Of a stretch of 64,000 bases of DNA, positions 25,535 through 35,319 are shown piece after piece. The notes below the pieces were generated by a model. That model did not search any database and was not told the origin of the DNA. It worked only from the letters and a program-made list of their open reading frames with translations. Location: positions 3,162,001-3,226,000 of the forward strand of contig OZ244956.1 in the NCBI GenBank assembly GCA_965222505.1, read 5' to 3'. The translations under genes and the position numbers were made by a program. How positions within the stretch are numbered: position 1 is the first letter of the stretch; each line of letters opens with the position of its first letter. The stretch is from G965222505 sp965222505 (GTDB lineage: Bacteria > Bacteroidota > Rhodothermia > Rhodothermales > DATKEJ01).

Positions 25535-27370
25535 ATGACCTCTGCCGTGCAACGAACCGGCTATGCCCTTTCCGATATCCTGGACGTTGTCAAACGTTAT
25601 TGGGGGTATGATACCCTGCGTCCGTTGCAAGAAGAGGCCATTCGGGCTGGTTTGAATCAACAGGATTCATTGGTGGTCCTGCCGACCGGCGGCGGCAAGT
25701 CCCTCTGTTATCAGGTGCCTCCCCTGTTGGCGAGCCGGATGGATGTGGTCATCTCGCCGCTGATTTCACTGATGAAAGACCAGGTGGACGGCTTGCAGGC
25801 CAATGGGGTGCCTGCCGCTACCATCCACAGTGGACTGACCACACAGCAACGCCGGGCGGCTGAAGCCTTCATCTCTTCCGGTAAGTGCCGCCTGGCCTTC
25901 CTCTCCCCGGAACGGGTCCTGACGCCCTGGTTCGATGCCCTCTCGAATCGGCTCCAGATCCACGCCTTCACTATCGACGAAGCCCACTGCATCAGCCATT
26001 GGGGGCACGATTTTCGGCCCAGCTATCGCCAACTGACGCAGCTCAAAACGCGGTTTCCCGAGGCCGGTATCCATGCCTTCACGGCTACGGCTACGCAGCG
26101 AGTGCGGGACGATATCATCCAGCAACTCCAACTTGAGAACCCTGCGGTGTTGGTGGGCACCTTCGACCGGCCCAATCTGGTCTATCGCATCGTCCCACGG
26201 GACAACCTCAAGCGGCAGGTCGAAGATGTGCTGGGTCGCCATCCGGACGAGGCCGTCATCATCTACTGCATCACCCGGGACGAGACGGAGCGCATTGCCA
26301 CCTATCTGGAAGGCCGGGGGCATGAAGCCATGCACTACCACGCAGGACTCTCGGCTGGTGAACGGCGTAGGGCGCAGGAGGCTTTTATCAATGAACGCGT
26401 CAACATTATCGTGGCTACGGTGGCCTTTGGCATGGGCATTGACCGAAGCGATGTGCGCTGCGTGATCCACGCCGGAATGCCGCAATCCATTGAGCACTAC
26501 CAGCAGGAAACCGGCCGAGCCGGGCGCGATGGCCTGGAGGCCGAGTGCATTCTGTTCCATTCTGCCGCCGACGGCCTTCGCTGGCAATCCCTCGCCGAAA
26601 AGACCACCCAGTCCGAGCGCCGCAGGAAAGCCCTCATGACGCTGCTTCAGCACATGCGGCGGTTGTGTATGCCCACCCAGTGCCGGCACAAAACCCTCTC
26701 CGAATACTTCGAACAAACGTACGAACGCGCAAATTGCGAGGCCTGCGATGTATGCCTCGGCGAATCCCACAACCTGGAAGACGGTACCCGGCGGGCCCAG
26801 ATGATCCTGTCGTGCGTGGCCCGCGTCGGCCAGCGGTTCGGGATGGGGCATGTGGTGGATGTGCTGCGCGGGGCCGAGACGGACCGCATCCGCTCCTTGG
26901 GGCATCACGACCTGAGCACCTACGGTTTGATGAAAGACACCCCCAAACGTGCCCTGAACAACACGGTCTTTCAGCTTATCGAACAGGGGTTGCTCACCCG
27001 TACGGATGGGCAATACCCGATCCTGATGCTTAATGAGGATTCCTGGCCGGTCTTGCGGGGTAAGAAATCCGTGTTGCTTCTGCCGATCAAGTCCAAAAAG
27101 GTCAAGAAGACCCAACGCGAAGAAGTGGCCTGGACCGGCATCGACCGCAGCCTGTTCGACAGCCTTCGGAGCCTTAGGCGCGAATTGGCCGTGGAGCGCG
27201 GGGTGCCGCCCTACGTTATTTTCAACGATGCTTCCCTGAAGGACATGGCCCAAAAACGCCCGACCACGCCGGAGGCGTTCCTGGCCATCCACGGTGTTGG
27301 TGAAAAGAAACTGGCTGATTTTGGGGAACGCTTCATGGCCCACATCGCCGAAATTGCCGATACCCCGTAA
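25535..27370 (+). CDS. recQ: ATP-dependent DNA helicase RecQ
   Basis: A 611-residue superfamily 2 helicase of DNA repair and recombination. It has Walker A LPTGGGKS near residue 50, the IDEAHCISHWGHDFRPSYRQL DEAH/aromatic-rich loop near 148, the helicase C domain with GRAGRDG, zinc cysteines of the RQC domain (C-N-C-xx-C in the ANCEACDVC area and an upstream Cys), a winged helix, and a C-terminal HRDC domain. The start at 25535 gives the usual length. It is monocistronic to all appearance; a 123-base gap precedes it. Confidence 0.96.
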   Translation: MTSAVQRTGYALSDILDVVKRYWGYDTLRPLQEEAIRAGLNQQDSLVVLPTGGGKSLCYQVPPLLASRMDVVISPLISLMKDQVDGLQANGVPAATIHSGLTTQQRRAAEAFISSGKCRLAFLSPERVLTPWFDALSNRLQIHAFTIDEAHCISHWGHDFRPSYRQLTQLKTRFPEAGIHAFTATATQRVRDDIIQQLQLENPAVLVGTFDRPNLVYRIVPRDNLKRQVEDVLGRHPDEAVIIYCITRDETERIATYLEGRGHEAMHYHAGLSAGERRRAQEAFINERVNIIVATVAFGMGIDRSDVRCVIHAGMPQSIEHYQQETGRAGRDGLEAECILFHSAADGLRWQSLAEKTTQSERRRKALMTLLQHMRRLCMPTQCRHKTLSEYFEQTYERANCEACDVCLGESHNLEDGTRRAQMILSCVARVGQRFGMGHVVDVLRGAETDRIRSLGHHDLSTYGLMKDTPKRALNNTVFQLIEQGLLTRTDGQYPILMLNEDSWPVLRGKKSVLLLPIKSKKVKKTQREEVAWTGIDRSLFDSLRSLRRELAVERGVPPYVIFNDASLKDMAQKRPTTPEAFLAIHGVGEKKLADFGERFMAHIAEIADTP

Positions 27371-27594
27371 CACTTTTCGAAATGATGCCACCAAAGAATG
27401 TGGCGTACCTCAGCGCAATGACATTTGCGCTTGGCATGCGGGCGGGGTTTCCTCGTCCGCATGTTTTGGTTTGGGCCGGTGTGCAAGGGGGGGATTCCAT
27501 CCATGTGCCTGATCCCAATATAATTTCGGAATCAAAAGACGGCGGGCCGGGTATCTCCCGACCTATGGCCTTCAGACTCCACCAACCCTGACTT
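27371..27594. other. recQ-priA intergenic region
   Basis: The 224-base gap holds two small hairpins just after recQ: GCCAC/GTGGC (27387-27404) and AGCGCAA/TTGCGCT (27412-27418 with 27425-27431). Neither has a T-tract. No convincing gene is present; the open frame of about 70 codons at 27382 has no recognisable features. Confidence 0.4.
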
Positions 27595-30072
27595 TTGGCT
27601 CCCTACGTCCAAGTTGTTCTTCCCCTGCCTGTCGATAAACCCTACACGTACAGCGTGCCCGAGGGTTTGCGTGGCAGTGTAGCGATTGGGAGCCGGGTGG
27701 TCGTGCCTTTCGGCCCGCGGGTGTTGACGGGTCTCGTGGTGGGCACCACAACGGAGCGGGGGAAATACAAACTCAAGTCCATCCGGGATGTGCTGGACGA
27801 GACCCCGGCCTTCACCGACGAGATGTTGCGCTTGACGCGCTGGATCGCCTCCTATTATGCGTGCAGTTGGGGCGAGGCCGTTCGGGCTGCGCTGCCCGGT
27901 GGCATTGAGGTCGAAAGCCGTAGGCGGGTGTATCCAGCCACGCCGCTCCCGTCCACATCTCCTGATCCGCAGACCCGGCAGGTGTTAGAAGCCCTGGCGA
28001 TCAAAACCCCGGCCACGCTGGAATTTCTCAACCGCACCCTGGATGCACCCCTCTCGCTCAACCGGCTCCGGCGCATGGCCAAGGCCGGATGGCTTCGGAT
28101 CGAAAATGAAATCATGCCACCCCGGGTTCGTATTAAAACCGAACGTCGGCTGCGGCTGGTCGAGGACCTGCATGCACCGGAGGCCCTGGCGGCAGCCTTG
28201 CTGTTGCTTCGGGGGGGAAAACAACGAGCGCTGCTCGCCGAGGTCGGCCGGTTGTTTGCCCAGGGCGAAACGGATCCCCGTCAGACAGACGTATTGAAGC
28301 GCATTGGGGCAGGGGTCGCTACGGCGCAGAGTCTGGTCCGGAAAGGCGTGCTGGCATTGGTGGAACGGGAGGTCATTCGGACGCCCCTTGGTGATTTGCC
28401 CGTGCAGGCTGGACCACCGCCGGTCTATGTCTTGCACAAGGCCCAAAAGCGGTCGCTGGATGCCATCCGTGAAGCCTTAACAGCCCGGCGGTTTCAGACG
28501 TTTCTGTTACATGGCGTAACGGGGAGCGGGAAAACGGAAGTCTACATCGCGGCCCTGAAGCAGGTCTTGAATCGGGGGCAGACGGGTATTGTGCTGGTGC
28601 CGGAAATCGCGCTTACGCCCCAGACGGTCCAGCGTTTTCGGGCGCACTTCGGGGACCAGGTGGCCGTGTTACATTCCCAGATGAGTCCCGGCGAACGGTA
28701 TGATGTATGGCGGCAGTTACGCAAGGGGCAATACCGCGTCGTGATTGGTCCACGTTCGGCTGTGCTGGCCCCCCTCGAGAACCTGGGGTTGATTGTGGTA
28801 GATGAGGAACACGAATCCAGCTACAAACAATTCGATCCGGCTCCGCGCTACCATGCCCGCGACGTAGCCGTGATGCGGGCTTACCTGAGCGGGGCGGTGT
28901 GCATCCTCGGTTCGGCCACGCCCAGCATCGAAAGTTACATGAACACGATTTGGGAGAAGTACACGCTCCTGCCGATGCCGCATCGGGTTCCGGTGCCCGG
29001 CCGGTCGGCGGCCCTGATGCCAGTCGTGGAGATTGTAGACCTGGCGCTTGAAAAAAAGAAACATCAACTCGACGGGACCCTCTCCCGACCGTTACAGGAA
29101 GCCATACAGCACCGGCTCGACAAAAAGGAACAGGTCATCCTGTTGCAAAACCGACGGGGGTATGCCCCTGTGATGGAGTGCGAATCGTGCGGATGGGCGC
29201 CCCATTGCCGGGATTGCGCCGTCACGCTCACGTACCACAAGCCGCGTGCCCACCTGCGGTGCCATTATTGCGGGTTCACACAACGTATTCCGGCGCGGTG
29301 CCCGGTCTGTCACGGCTATGAACTTGAAATGCACGGCCTCGGTACGCAACGCGTCGAAGAAGAACTGCATACCCGTTTTCCCAGCGCCACAGTGCTGCGG
29401 ATGGATCTGGATACCACCAGCAAGAAAGGAGCCCACCGCCGTATCCTTGAACAGTTTGGCCGAGGTGAGGCCGATATTTTGATCGGGACGCAAATGATTG
29501 CCAAGGGACTGGACTTCAAACAGGTCACCCTGGTGGGCGTCATCAATGCCGATACCGGCCTGCTTATGCCGGACTTCCGGGCGGCTGAGCGCACGTTCCA
29601 ACTGTTGACGCAGGTGGCGGGTCGGGCTGGCCGGGACCAGTTACGCGGCGATGTGATTCTACAAACTCGCAACCCCAAACATGCCGTCATCCGGTTTGCA
29701 TGCAACCACGATTACCTGGGGTTCATCGAAACCGATTTACCGGACCGTAAACAGTTCGGCTACCCGCCGTTCGGACGGCTCATTGGGGTGGAGTTTCGGG
29801 GGCCGAAACGGGATGCACTGGAACAGGTGGCCCAACAGTGGACCCAGCGGCTCCGCGATGGCATCGCACACCAGACCTCGGTACTGGGGCCGGAGGTGGC
29901 CTTCATCAGCCGGGTGAAGCGGCAGTATCGGATGCATACCATCCTGAAAATCCCTCTGCGCACCGACTTTGCCGGGATCAAAGCCGCCATCCGGGCCACC
30001 ACCCGGCAAACCGGAACGTTGCCGAAAGATGTACGCATTGCTGTCGATGTAGACCCGGTGGGCCTTTTTTGA
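27595..30072 (+). CDS. priA: Primosomal protein N' (replication restart helicase PriA)
   Basis: An 825-residue superfamily 2 helicase that reloads the replisome at collapsed forks. Visible are the 3' DNA-binding N-terminal domain (VVLPLPVDKPYTYSVPEG), Walker A TGSGKTEVY at about 309-317, the DEEHESSYKQ motif II, the double zinc-binding region from about residue 528 (CESCGWAPHCRDC then CHYC and CPVC), and motif V/VI QVAGRAGR. The only possible start before the conserved region is the TTG at 27595, since an in-frame TGA lies two codons upstream. Confidence 0.95.
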   Translation: MAPYVQVVLPLPVDKPYTYSVPEGLRGSVAIGSRVVVPFGPRVLTGLVVGTTTERGKYKLKSIRDVLDETPAFTDEMLRLTRWIASYYACSWGEAVRAALPGGIEVESRRRVYPATPLPSTSPDPQTRQVLEALAIKTPATLEFLNRTLDAPLSLNRLRRMAKAGWLRIENEIMPPRVRIKTERRLRLVEDLHAPEALAAALLLLRGGKQRALLAEVGRLFAQGETDPRQTDVLKRIGAGVATAQSLVRKGVLALVEREVIRTPLGDLPVQAGPPPVYVLHKAQKRSLDAIREALTARRFQTFLLHGVTGSGKTEVYIAALKQVLNRGQTGIVLVPEIALTPQTVQRFRAHFGDQVAVLHSQMSPGERYDVWRQLRKGQYRVVIGPRSAVLAPLENLGLIVVDEEHESSYKQFDPAPRYHARDVAVMRAYLSGAVCILGSATPSIESYMNTIWEKYTLLPMPHRVPVPGRSAALMPVVEIVDLALEKKKHQLDGTLSRPLQEAIQHRLDKKEQVILLQNRRGYAPVMECESCGWAPHCRDCAVTLTYHKPRAHLRCHYCGFTQRIPARCPVCHGYELEMHGLGTQRVEEELHTRFPSATVLRMDLDTTSKKGAHRRILEQFGRGEADILIGTQMIAKGLDFKQVTLVGVINADTGLLMPDFRAAERTFQLLTQVAGRAGRDQLRGDVILQTRNPKHAVIRFACNHDYLGFIETDLPDRKQFGYPPFGRLIGVEFRGPKRDALEQVAQQWTQRLRDGIAHQTSVLGPEVAFISRVKRQYRMHTILKIPLRTDFAGIKAAIRATTRQTGTLPKDVRIAVDVDPVGLF

Positions 30073-30155
30073 TATGGCTTGACCCAATTGGCGTGAGACA
30101 AATCGAAGCGCTAACGGCCATGATCCAGGCATTGATGCAGGAAAAATGAACAAGG

Positions 30156-30169
30156 CCAATCACCAATTA
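30156..30169. repeat. Partial copy of the GATTGGT-type dispersed repeat
   Basis: CCAATCACCAATT here matches the AATCACCAAT arm found in the full copies at 31923-32012 and 48974-49063. It lies in the priA-30261 gap. The match is short and may be chance. Confidence 0.35.
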
Positions 30170-30260
30170 AAACAATGTTCTTGGTCCTTTAGCGCTGTGC
30201 GCACGAATTTCTAGGGCAACCTCAACAAGCCCTTGCGTATCCCATCCGACCCGGTCTGCC

Positions 30261-31922
30261 ATGCGAACTTCCTGGTGGTGTTTCGGCGTGCTGAGCATCT
30301 TCGGATGCTTGGTAAGTCCTGCGCTTGCCCAGCAGACGGCTCCGCTAAAGGGTATGGTCTGGCGCGTGCCGGGCAGCTTGTCTGAGGCCGAGGCGGATCT
30401 CTTGCAGATGCACCGCATGGGTGTACAGGCCGTTCGGAGTAGCCTCATTCGGCGGGAGGGGTTGTTGTTGATGGCCGATACCCTGGGGCTGCGGATCTTC
30501 CAGGAATTGCCCGTGGATGATGTGCCGGCCTCTCGGCTGCCGGATATGCTGGATAATGCCCAACGTCAACTGGTTGCCGCTTTGCAACGGGCTCGGCAAC
30601 ATCCATCCGTGCGAGATTTTGGGTTGGCCGTCGGATGTGACATGAGTGAACCGGAAGCCAAGAACTATCTTTCCACCCTGATTCAAATCATTCAACGCCT
30701 GGGGCCGCCGGGGAGCCGCGCCTACTACGTCACGCCCTTCATTGAATCGGATTGCTGTAGTAGCCAGGTCGACTTCGTGTTGTTGGATGCGCGGGATGTG
30801 CCGGACCCGATGGTTTTACTCACGCGATGGAAGGCCGCGCATACGACACCCGTTGGTTTGGCCAACCTTGGCACATGGGTAGATCCGACGGCTTTGATCG
30901 GGTACCGGGTTCCCAATTCTCCGGAATACCAGGCCCGGTATCTGGAGACCCATTTGCAGCAACTTTTGACGGCCCGTCCAGGTCCTATGGCTTTTTTTGT
31001 AGAGCGCTGGCGTGACGACCAGGCCGACGAACCCTCCATTCGGCATAATTTGCGAGATCCATATGCCCGTCGGTATGGACTGTTGGGGACCATGGGGGTG
31101 CGGCCCGCCTTCGACGTTGTGGGCGGACTTTATTCCGGGCAGCAGACGGTGTTTGCCTTTGGTGCGCCGGGCGCGACGGAGCGGCAGACCGTCTACTGGC
31201 TGATCCTGTTTGGGTGGAGCGTTATCATATTGCTGGCCAGTGTGACCCTGCTGCTTGGGCGGTTTCAGTTGTTTACCCGGCGCTATTTCTTCAACCACGG
31301 CAATTACATCGACCTGTTGCGGCGGGGTCGTGAGTTGGAACAGAGCTTGAACACAGCCATGTTGCTCATCCTGGCGCTGTGTGCCGGCGTGACGGGCACC
31401 GCCGCCCTTCAGGTCCTCTATCGAACCCGCTACTTTGCGACCCTCTTCGATGTGTTGCCGGAAACAGTACAGCTCTTCGTCCTGACCATTATTCTGAACC
31501 CCTGGATGATGTTTGTGCTGTGCGCGTCGGTCTACGTCGTCATCCTGATCTTTTGGGCCGTGTTATTGACCAGCCTTGCACCCCGCCAGGGAAAGCTGAA
31601 AACAACGCAGATGCTTGTCCTGTGGCCCCGGTGGCCTCTGCTCTTTATCATGATCCTGGTGCTGGTAACGTATACCCTGCCGCATCATCGGGCCGTGTAT
31701 GTCATGGCCATATTGATGGGTTTTTGGCTGCTCACGTCCTGGACCGGCATTACGAGAACCTGTCTCGACTTTGCCCGGGTCACCCATTCGACACCGCTAC
31801 GGGTGGTGTTGGTCGGGTGGTGCGTACCGCTGATTCTCCTTGGGCTGTTCGTAGGATTTGTGCTGTCTCAGGGGGCATTGCCGGATCTGACATTCGCCTG
31901 GCACCGCGTCATGCGGCCCTGA
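30261..31922 (+). CDS. Unusual protein: GH2-like barrel fragment fused to a multi-helix membrane domain
   Basis: A 553-residue protein not placed in a named family. A signal peptide (1-23, ending ALAQ) is followed by a soluble region (about 30-290). Part of that region, MGVQAVRSSLIRREGLLLMAD followed by LGLRIFQELP, resembles the early strands of GH2-type TIM barrels. I do not see the usual catalytic acid pair. The C-terminal half (about 312-553) has six predicted membrane helices, with a long polar loop after the first (about 340-375). A Yip1-like family is possible for the membrane part. The function is unknown; a sugar-recognising membrane protein is an inference from the barrel resemblance only. 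Confidence 0.6.
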   Translation: MRTSWWCFGVLSIFGCLVSPALAQQTAPLKGMVWRVPGSLSEAEADLLQMHRMGVQAVRSSLIRREGLLLMADTLGLRIFQELPVDDVPASRLPDMLDNAQRQLVAALQRARQHPSVRDFGLAVGCDMSEPEAKNYLSTLIQIIQRLGPPGSRAYYVTPFIESDCCSSQVDFVLLDARDVPDPMVLLTRWKAAHTTPVGLANLGTWVDPTALIGYRVPNSPEYQARYLETHLQQLLTARPGPMAFFVERWRDDQADEPSIRHNLRDPYARRYGLLGTMGVRPAFDVVGGLYSGQQTVFAFGAPGATERQTVYWLILFGWSVIILLASVTLLLGRFQLFTRRYFFNHGNYIDLLRRGRELEQSLNTAMLLILALCAGVTGTAALQVLYRTRYFATLFDVLPETVQLFVLTIILNPWMMFVLCASVYVVILIFWAVLLTSLAPRQGKLKTTQMLVLWPRWPLLFIMILVLVTYTLPHHRAVYVMAILMGFWLLTSWTGITRTCLDFARVTHSTPLRVVLVGWCVPLILLGLFVGFVLSQGALPDLTFAWHRVMRP

Positions 31923-32012
31923 ATGATTGGTGATTTACTGCGTTAGTCGCTACGCTCGTTTTTGATTGGTAATTGGGCATTTGTTATTTGGTGCCTGTCA
32001 ATCACCAATCAT
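31923..32012. repeat. Dispersed GATTGGT-type palindromic repeat, copy A
   Basis: ATGATTGGTGATT at 31923-31935 is the exact inverse of AATCACCAATCAT at 32000-32012. Between them lie GTCGCTACGCTCG (within 31944-31960) and another unit GATTGGTAATTGGGCAT (about 31964-31980). The right part is similar to copy B in the same orientation (shared order GATTGGTAATT, GGTGCC, AATCACCAATCAT). The element begins at the stop of the 30261 gene and forms the 3' end of the glycosyltransferase-like gene on the other strand, coding its last four residues MIGD and stop. Confidence 0.75.
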
Positions 32013-32975
32013 TTCCACGGGCTTTTGAGTGGTCAGCCGGGTCCAGGTGCGTTCGGCGAAGTCGTAGAAGGGTTGCTTGTGATGCAGCCATCCAAAATGC
32101 AGGGCGAAGGGGGTCACGTAGATATGATCTCCTTTGCCGGGAAGGAGGCTGAACAGGCCCATCAGAAACTTGCGGACGGCTTCAATGGGAAATCCGCGCA
32201 GGCCGTAGATAAAGCGGTCGCAGGGGTAGTAGCACTTCACTTGGTGAAAATCGGGATCGAACTTCGTCATGGGTTCGATGAAGTCGAGTTGCGGGCTGTT
32301 GTAGCCCTGGAACCAGGGGTAGACCTCGATCTGCAGGGCACTGATCGCCATTGCCAGCGACCATTCACAAGATTCCAGGCTGCGCCCATATTCGTCCAGT
32401 CGACTTCTAAAATGCGTCAGGTGTCGCTTCGACATGAAGGTGGCAGCCTGTTCACACACGGCTTGCGTGAGGTCACGGTCCTGGGCATACATCAAGCCAG
32501 ATTGTACGCGAGGCAGGTGCGTCAGGCCGAAGCGTTTCAGGGTACGCCGCCGCCGGTTTAAGACGATGTCCAGCAGCACTTGCAGGCTTTTGGGGCCACC
32601 GAAGAAGAAATCGGCACGTTCATGGCCGGTGGAGGTAAAGGGGTAGATGGCCAGTTGTTGCCAGAGGGGGTCCGGGTTGCGGCACCAGACGATATCCGAA
32701 TCCGCGTACAGGTTGCGGTCGAAGGGCATAAACCGGTGCATGTGGTGCTTAAACCCGACCAGAGACCGATGCCGCTCCGGCAAGATCTCGACGTGCTCGA
32801 ACAGCGCATCCAGCCCATACCGCTCCAATTCCGTACGGTGCTCCTTGGTCGTGAACAACGCCATGGGTCGGTACGCATCGTGCCGACGGATCGTCAGGGC
32901 AGATGCTACGGCATGGTGCAGGTACTCAACCGGCCCATACGTGTTCAGTACATAACCTTCAACAAGCCTACCCAT
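31998..32975 (-). CDS. Glycosyltransferase-like protein
   Basis: A 325-residue protein. The segment RFMPFDRNLYADSDIVWCRNPDP (about residues 81-103), with its DSD triad, is typical of GT-A fold glycosyltransferases. The N-terminal VLNTYGPVEYLHHAVASALTIRRH and later FTTKEH fit a nucleotide-sugar-binding Rossmann-like half. I cannot assign a GT family firmly. The last residues MIGD and the stop codon fall within the dispersed repeat at 31923-32012, so the natural carboxyl end may have been altered by the repeat. It is convergent with the 30261 gene. Confidence 0.65.
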   Translation of the reverse strand: MGRLVEGYVLNTYGPVEYLHHAVASALTIRRHDAYRPMALFTTKEHRTELERYGLDALFEHVEILPERHRSLVGFKHHMHRFMPFDRNLYADSDIVWCRNPDPLWQQLAIYPFTSTGHERADFFFGGPKSLQVLLDIVLNRRRRTLKRFGLTHLPRVQSGLMYAQDRDLTQAVCEQAATFMSKRHLTHFRSRLDEYGRSLESCEWSLAMAISALQIEVYPWFQGYNSPQLDFIEPMTKFDPDFHQVKCYYPCDRFIYGLRGFPIEAVRKFLMGLFSLLPGKGDHIYVTPFALHFGWLHHKQPFYDFAERTWTRLTTQKPVEMIGD

Positions 32976-33087
32976 ACGTTGACCGGAAAAAGAAAAGCCT
33001 CGTCGGAGGACGGTTCGGCAGAAGCACGTTCACAAGTCGTTGGACGCAACATAAGACCGAAAGATAACTTTTCCCGCATCAAAGCGC

Positions 33088-33696
33088 TTAGTTCTGCGTC
33101 ATTTTTTCAAGACGCTTGTTCAGGCTCTTCATCAAGCCGTCAAATCCACGTTTGGCAATGGCCCGCTGAAACGACCGGGCATAGCCCTTGGCTGTGCTCA
33201 CATCATCAAGCGAAATATCCACGATGTGCCATGCCCCGTTATGTTTTTCAAGGTCGTAATCGACCTTTGTTTTCACATCCTTAAAGGTCGCATTGGTGCT
33301 GGCTTTGGCCGTGGTGCCATTCACCATAATGCGTCCATAGGTCACCTGGGCTCGGTAGGGATCCAGGTCGGCGAGGGATTGGGCGCGTACGATCTGGCCG
33401 AACACGTCCACAAATTCCGACCGTTGCACCTCTGTCAAACCGGCCCAGTATTTTCCCAACGCGACCTGACCCATTGCGCCGAAGTCGATTACATCGTTAA
33501 CCAGGGTGCGCAACGCTTCTTTTTGATCGCCGGAGAGCGATTCCGTCTTGTTCAGGACGGCCTTCACCTCCTGGTCGCGCTGTTCAAGCATGGACCGGAT
33601 GGTTTGTTCATCGCCGGTTTGAGCAAGGACGGCGGATAGGTTAAAGCCCATCCCACCGATGGCAATCAGGATCAGGGCGCGAAAAGTGTTCAGCAT
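33088..33696 (-). CDS. MlaC/Ttg2D-like phospholipid-binding protein
   Basis: A 202-residue exported protein (signal peptide to about residue 25, ending VLAQ) of the MlaC family, recognised by the pattern IRSMLEQRDQEV, VNDVIDFGAMGQVALGKYW, LTEVQRSEFVDVFGQIV and a C-terminal VDISLDDVSTAKGYARSF. MlaC carries phospholipids between the outer and inner membranes to maintain outer-membrane asymmetry. No mlaD, E or F is seen in the window. The next gene on the same strand upstream is a TolC-family gene, an association that suggests an envelope transport cluster. Confidence 0.87.
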   Translation of the reverse strand: MLNTFRALILIAIGGMGFNLSAVLAQTGDEQTIRSMLEQRDQEVKAVLNKTESLSGDQKEALRTLVNDVIDFGAMGQVALGKYWAGLTEVQRSEFVDVFGQIVRAQSLADLDPYRAQVTYGRIMVNGTTAKASTNATFKDVKTKVDYDLEKHNGAWHIVDISLDDVSTAKGYARSFQRAIAKRGFDGLMKSLNKRLEKMTQN

Positions 33697-33785
33697 AGCA
33701 GACAGTTGTGTGTGAAATAGTACGTATTTCGTATTGCGTAAGATGGGCTGCTATTGGCAACCTCCATCCTACAGGCTTTACCTTA

Positions 33786-35186
33786 TTAAGGTTCAACAAG
33801 TGTGCCGGTTTGGATTTGTTGGGTGAGGGTGCCGGTTTTGTTAAACAGCCGGAGCAGCGCCACGTTGTATTTTTGGACGGCCTCCAGGTGTTTGGCCTGC
33901 ATATCCAGGTTGGTTTGAACGGCCCGCACGAGGTTGTCGATGTTGCCGAGTTCGAGGTCGAAATTGATCTGTTCGGTCCGGAGCCATTCCTTGCTCAGTT
34001 GCAGGGCTTCCTCCTGTGCCGAGAGGGCTTCCTGTGCGATGCGCACATTGCGGTAGGTTTCCTCAACTTCAAACCGAATCAACTCGGTTGCGGCATCGCG
34101 CTGAAACCGGACTTCGTCCCGCTGGGCTTCGGCCTGTTGAACTTTGGCGCGGGTCTGCGCAAAATTCAGGTTGAGCCGCATCCCCAGCCCGGCCCGGACG
34201 CTCTGCCCGATGAACGGATCGCTGATAAACGGGTTTGGCTGACGGCGGCGGCCCGCCACAAACGAATATCGTCCGCTCACGCCAACGAACAGCTTGGGGT
34301 AAAAATCCGAGCGGGCCACGTCCACCAGAGCGTTGCGGGCAGCGAGGCCCGCATGGGCTTGTGCCACTTCATTCCGATGAGCCAGGGCCAGTTCGATGTA
34401 GGTATCCAGACTGTCCAGTTCGTGCACGAACGGTTCCAGGGTCGTGGACTTCGGGACAACGACGGCCCCCGGCGGCAGTCGGAGTTGGCGGACCAGCGCA
34501 GAGCGGGCCAGGGTGCGTTTTTCGGTCACCTCGGCTTTGCGGCGGCGGTATTCCTGCTCAAAGATCTGGAGTTGAAACAGGTCGGCATCGTCCACATCTT
34601 CGTCGCCTTCGTCGAGCAGGCGGGTGATTTCGGTTTTAGCTTGTTCGAGGGCATCGCCCGTTTCATCGGCCAGCCGGAACAGGGCTTCGGTTAGCAGCAG
34701 GCTGAAGTAGCTTTCCCCGGCGCGTTGGGTAACCTGTTCCGTTTTCGCCTGCCCTTCGGCTTGGGCGAGTGCAACGCCGTGCTCGGCTGCCCGGATGTTG
34801 CCCCCGATCTGGCCCCAGGTGTACAGCGGTTGTAGGATTTCAAATTCAAGCAGGTTAAAGGGGCGCACATTTTCCCAGTCGTTACGCAGGTCGGGGTCCA
34901 GGTATGAAGCATCGTCCGGGAAGCTAGTTTTCGTCAGGCCGGGAGCCAGTGCATGGGCGGTGCTGGCGTTAAACTCGGTCAGGTAGCGGCTGGCCCGGGC
35001 TTGGCGGTGCCGGGCCTCGGCAAACGCGACCCGTGCGTCCATTTGTTGTACCTCGGGGCTGGCGGACAAGGCCCCGTTAACGGTGGATTCGAACGTGAGG
35101 GCCAGCGTGTCTGGTGATGTTTGGGCCTGGAGGACCCCGGCCAGGAACAGGCTGAAGAGGGCCGAAGCAAGGAAGTTCTTTCTCAT
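33786..35186 (-). CDS. TolC-family outer-membrane efflux protein
   Basis: A 466-residue outer-membrane factor: signal peptide residues 1-22 (ending LQAQ) and a long alpha-helical barrel with the usual two repeats (TFESTVNGALSASPEVQQMDA, AHRNEVAQAHAGLAARNALVDVARSDFYPKLFVGVSGRY). Such proteins form the outer exit duct of tripartite pumps or type I secretion. The ATG at 35186 starts the signal peptide; ATG at 35201 is an alternative. The inner-membrane partners are not adjacent; the MlaC-like gene lies 89 bases downstream on the same strand. Confidence 0.87.
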   Translation of the reverse strand: MRKNFLASALFSLFLAGVLQAQTSPDTLALTFESTVNGALSASPEVQQMDARVAFAEARHRQARASRYLTEFNASTAHALAPGLTKTSFPDDASYLDPDLRNDWENVRPFNLLEFEILQPLYTWGQIGGNIRAAEHGVALAQAEGQAKTEQVTQRAGESYFSLLLTEALFRLADETGDALEQAKTEITRLLDEGDEDVDDADLFQLQIFEQEYRRRKAEVTEKRTLARSALVRQLRLPPGAVVVPKSTTLEPFVHELDSLDTYIELALAHRNEVAQAHAGLAARNALVDVARSDFYPKLFVGVSGRYSFVAGRRRQPNPFISDPFIGQSVRAGLGMRLNLNFAQTRAKVQQAEAQRDEVRFQRDAATELIRFEVEETYRNVRIAQEALSAQEEALQLSKEWLRTEQINFDLELGNIDNLVRAVQTNLDMQAKHLEAVQKYNVALLRLFNKTGTLTQQIQTGTLVEP

Positions 35187-35285
35187 GAAGGTAGGGTCCA
35201 TATTCAGGGCCGCATATATAAAAGGGGGGCTGGATTTTCCGGTACGGATGGAGGCAAGAACAAAAACCGCGCCCATTCTGATCCA

Positions 35286-35315
35286 TTTGGCCGATGAACT
35301 GCGCGTTTAGATGTG
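35286..35315 (+). promoter_or_regulatory. Promoter candidate for the small structured RNA
   Basis: TTTG (35286-35289), 18 bases, then TAGATGTG (35308-35315), one base off the Bacteroidota consensus TAnnTTTG. It would begin transcription near 35322, just before the inverted repeats of the RNA candidate. Confidence 0.5.
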
Positions 35316-35319
35316 GAAG

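Noticed and set aside
25766..27394. 542-codon open frame opposite recQ
   Set aside because: It is the mirror of the recQ coding frame in high-G+C DNA; the residues show no family pattern.
27382..27591. 69-codon frame between recQ and priA
   Set aside because: No homologous pattern, no ribosome-binding site and no conserved residues; treated as intergenic DNA.
30167..30261. Short minus-strand frame MADRVGWDTQGL
   Set aside because: It is about 30 codons in a gap between genes, without a family match or a promoter; it overlaps the start of the 30261 gene.
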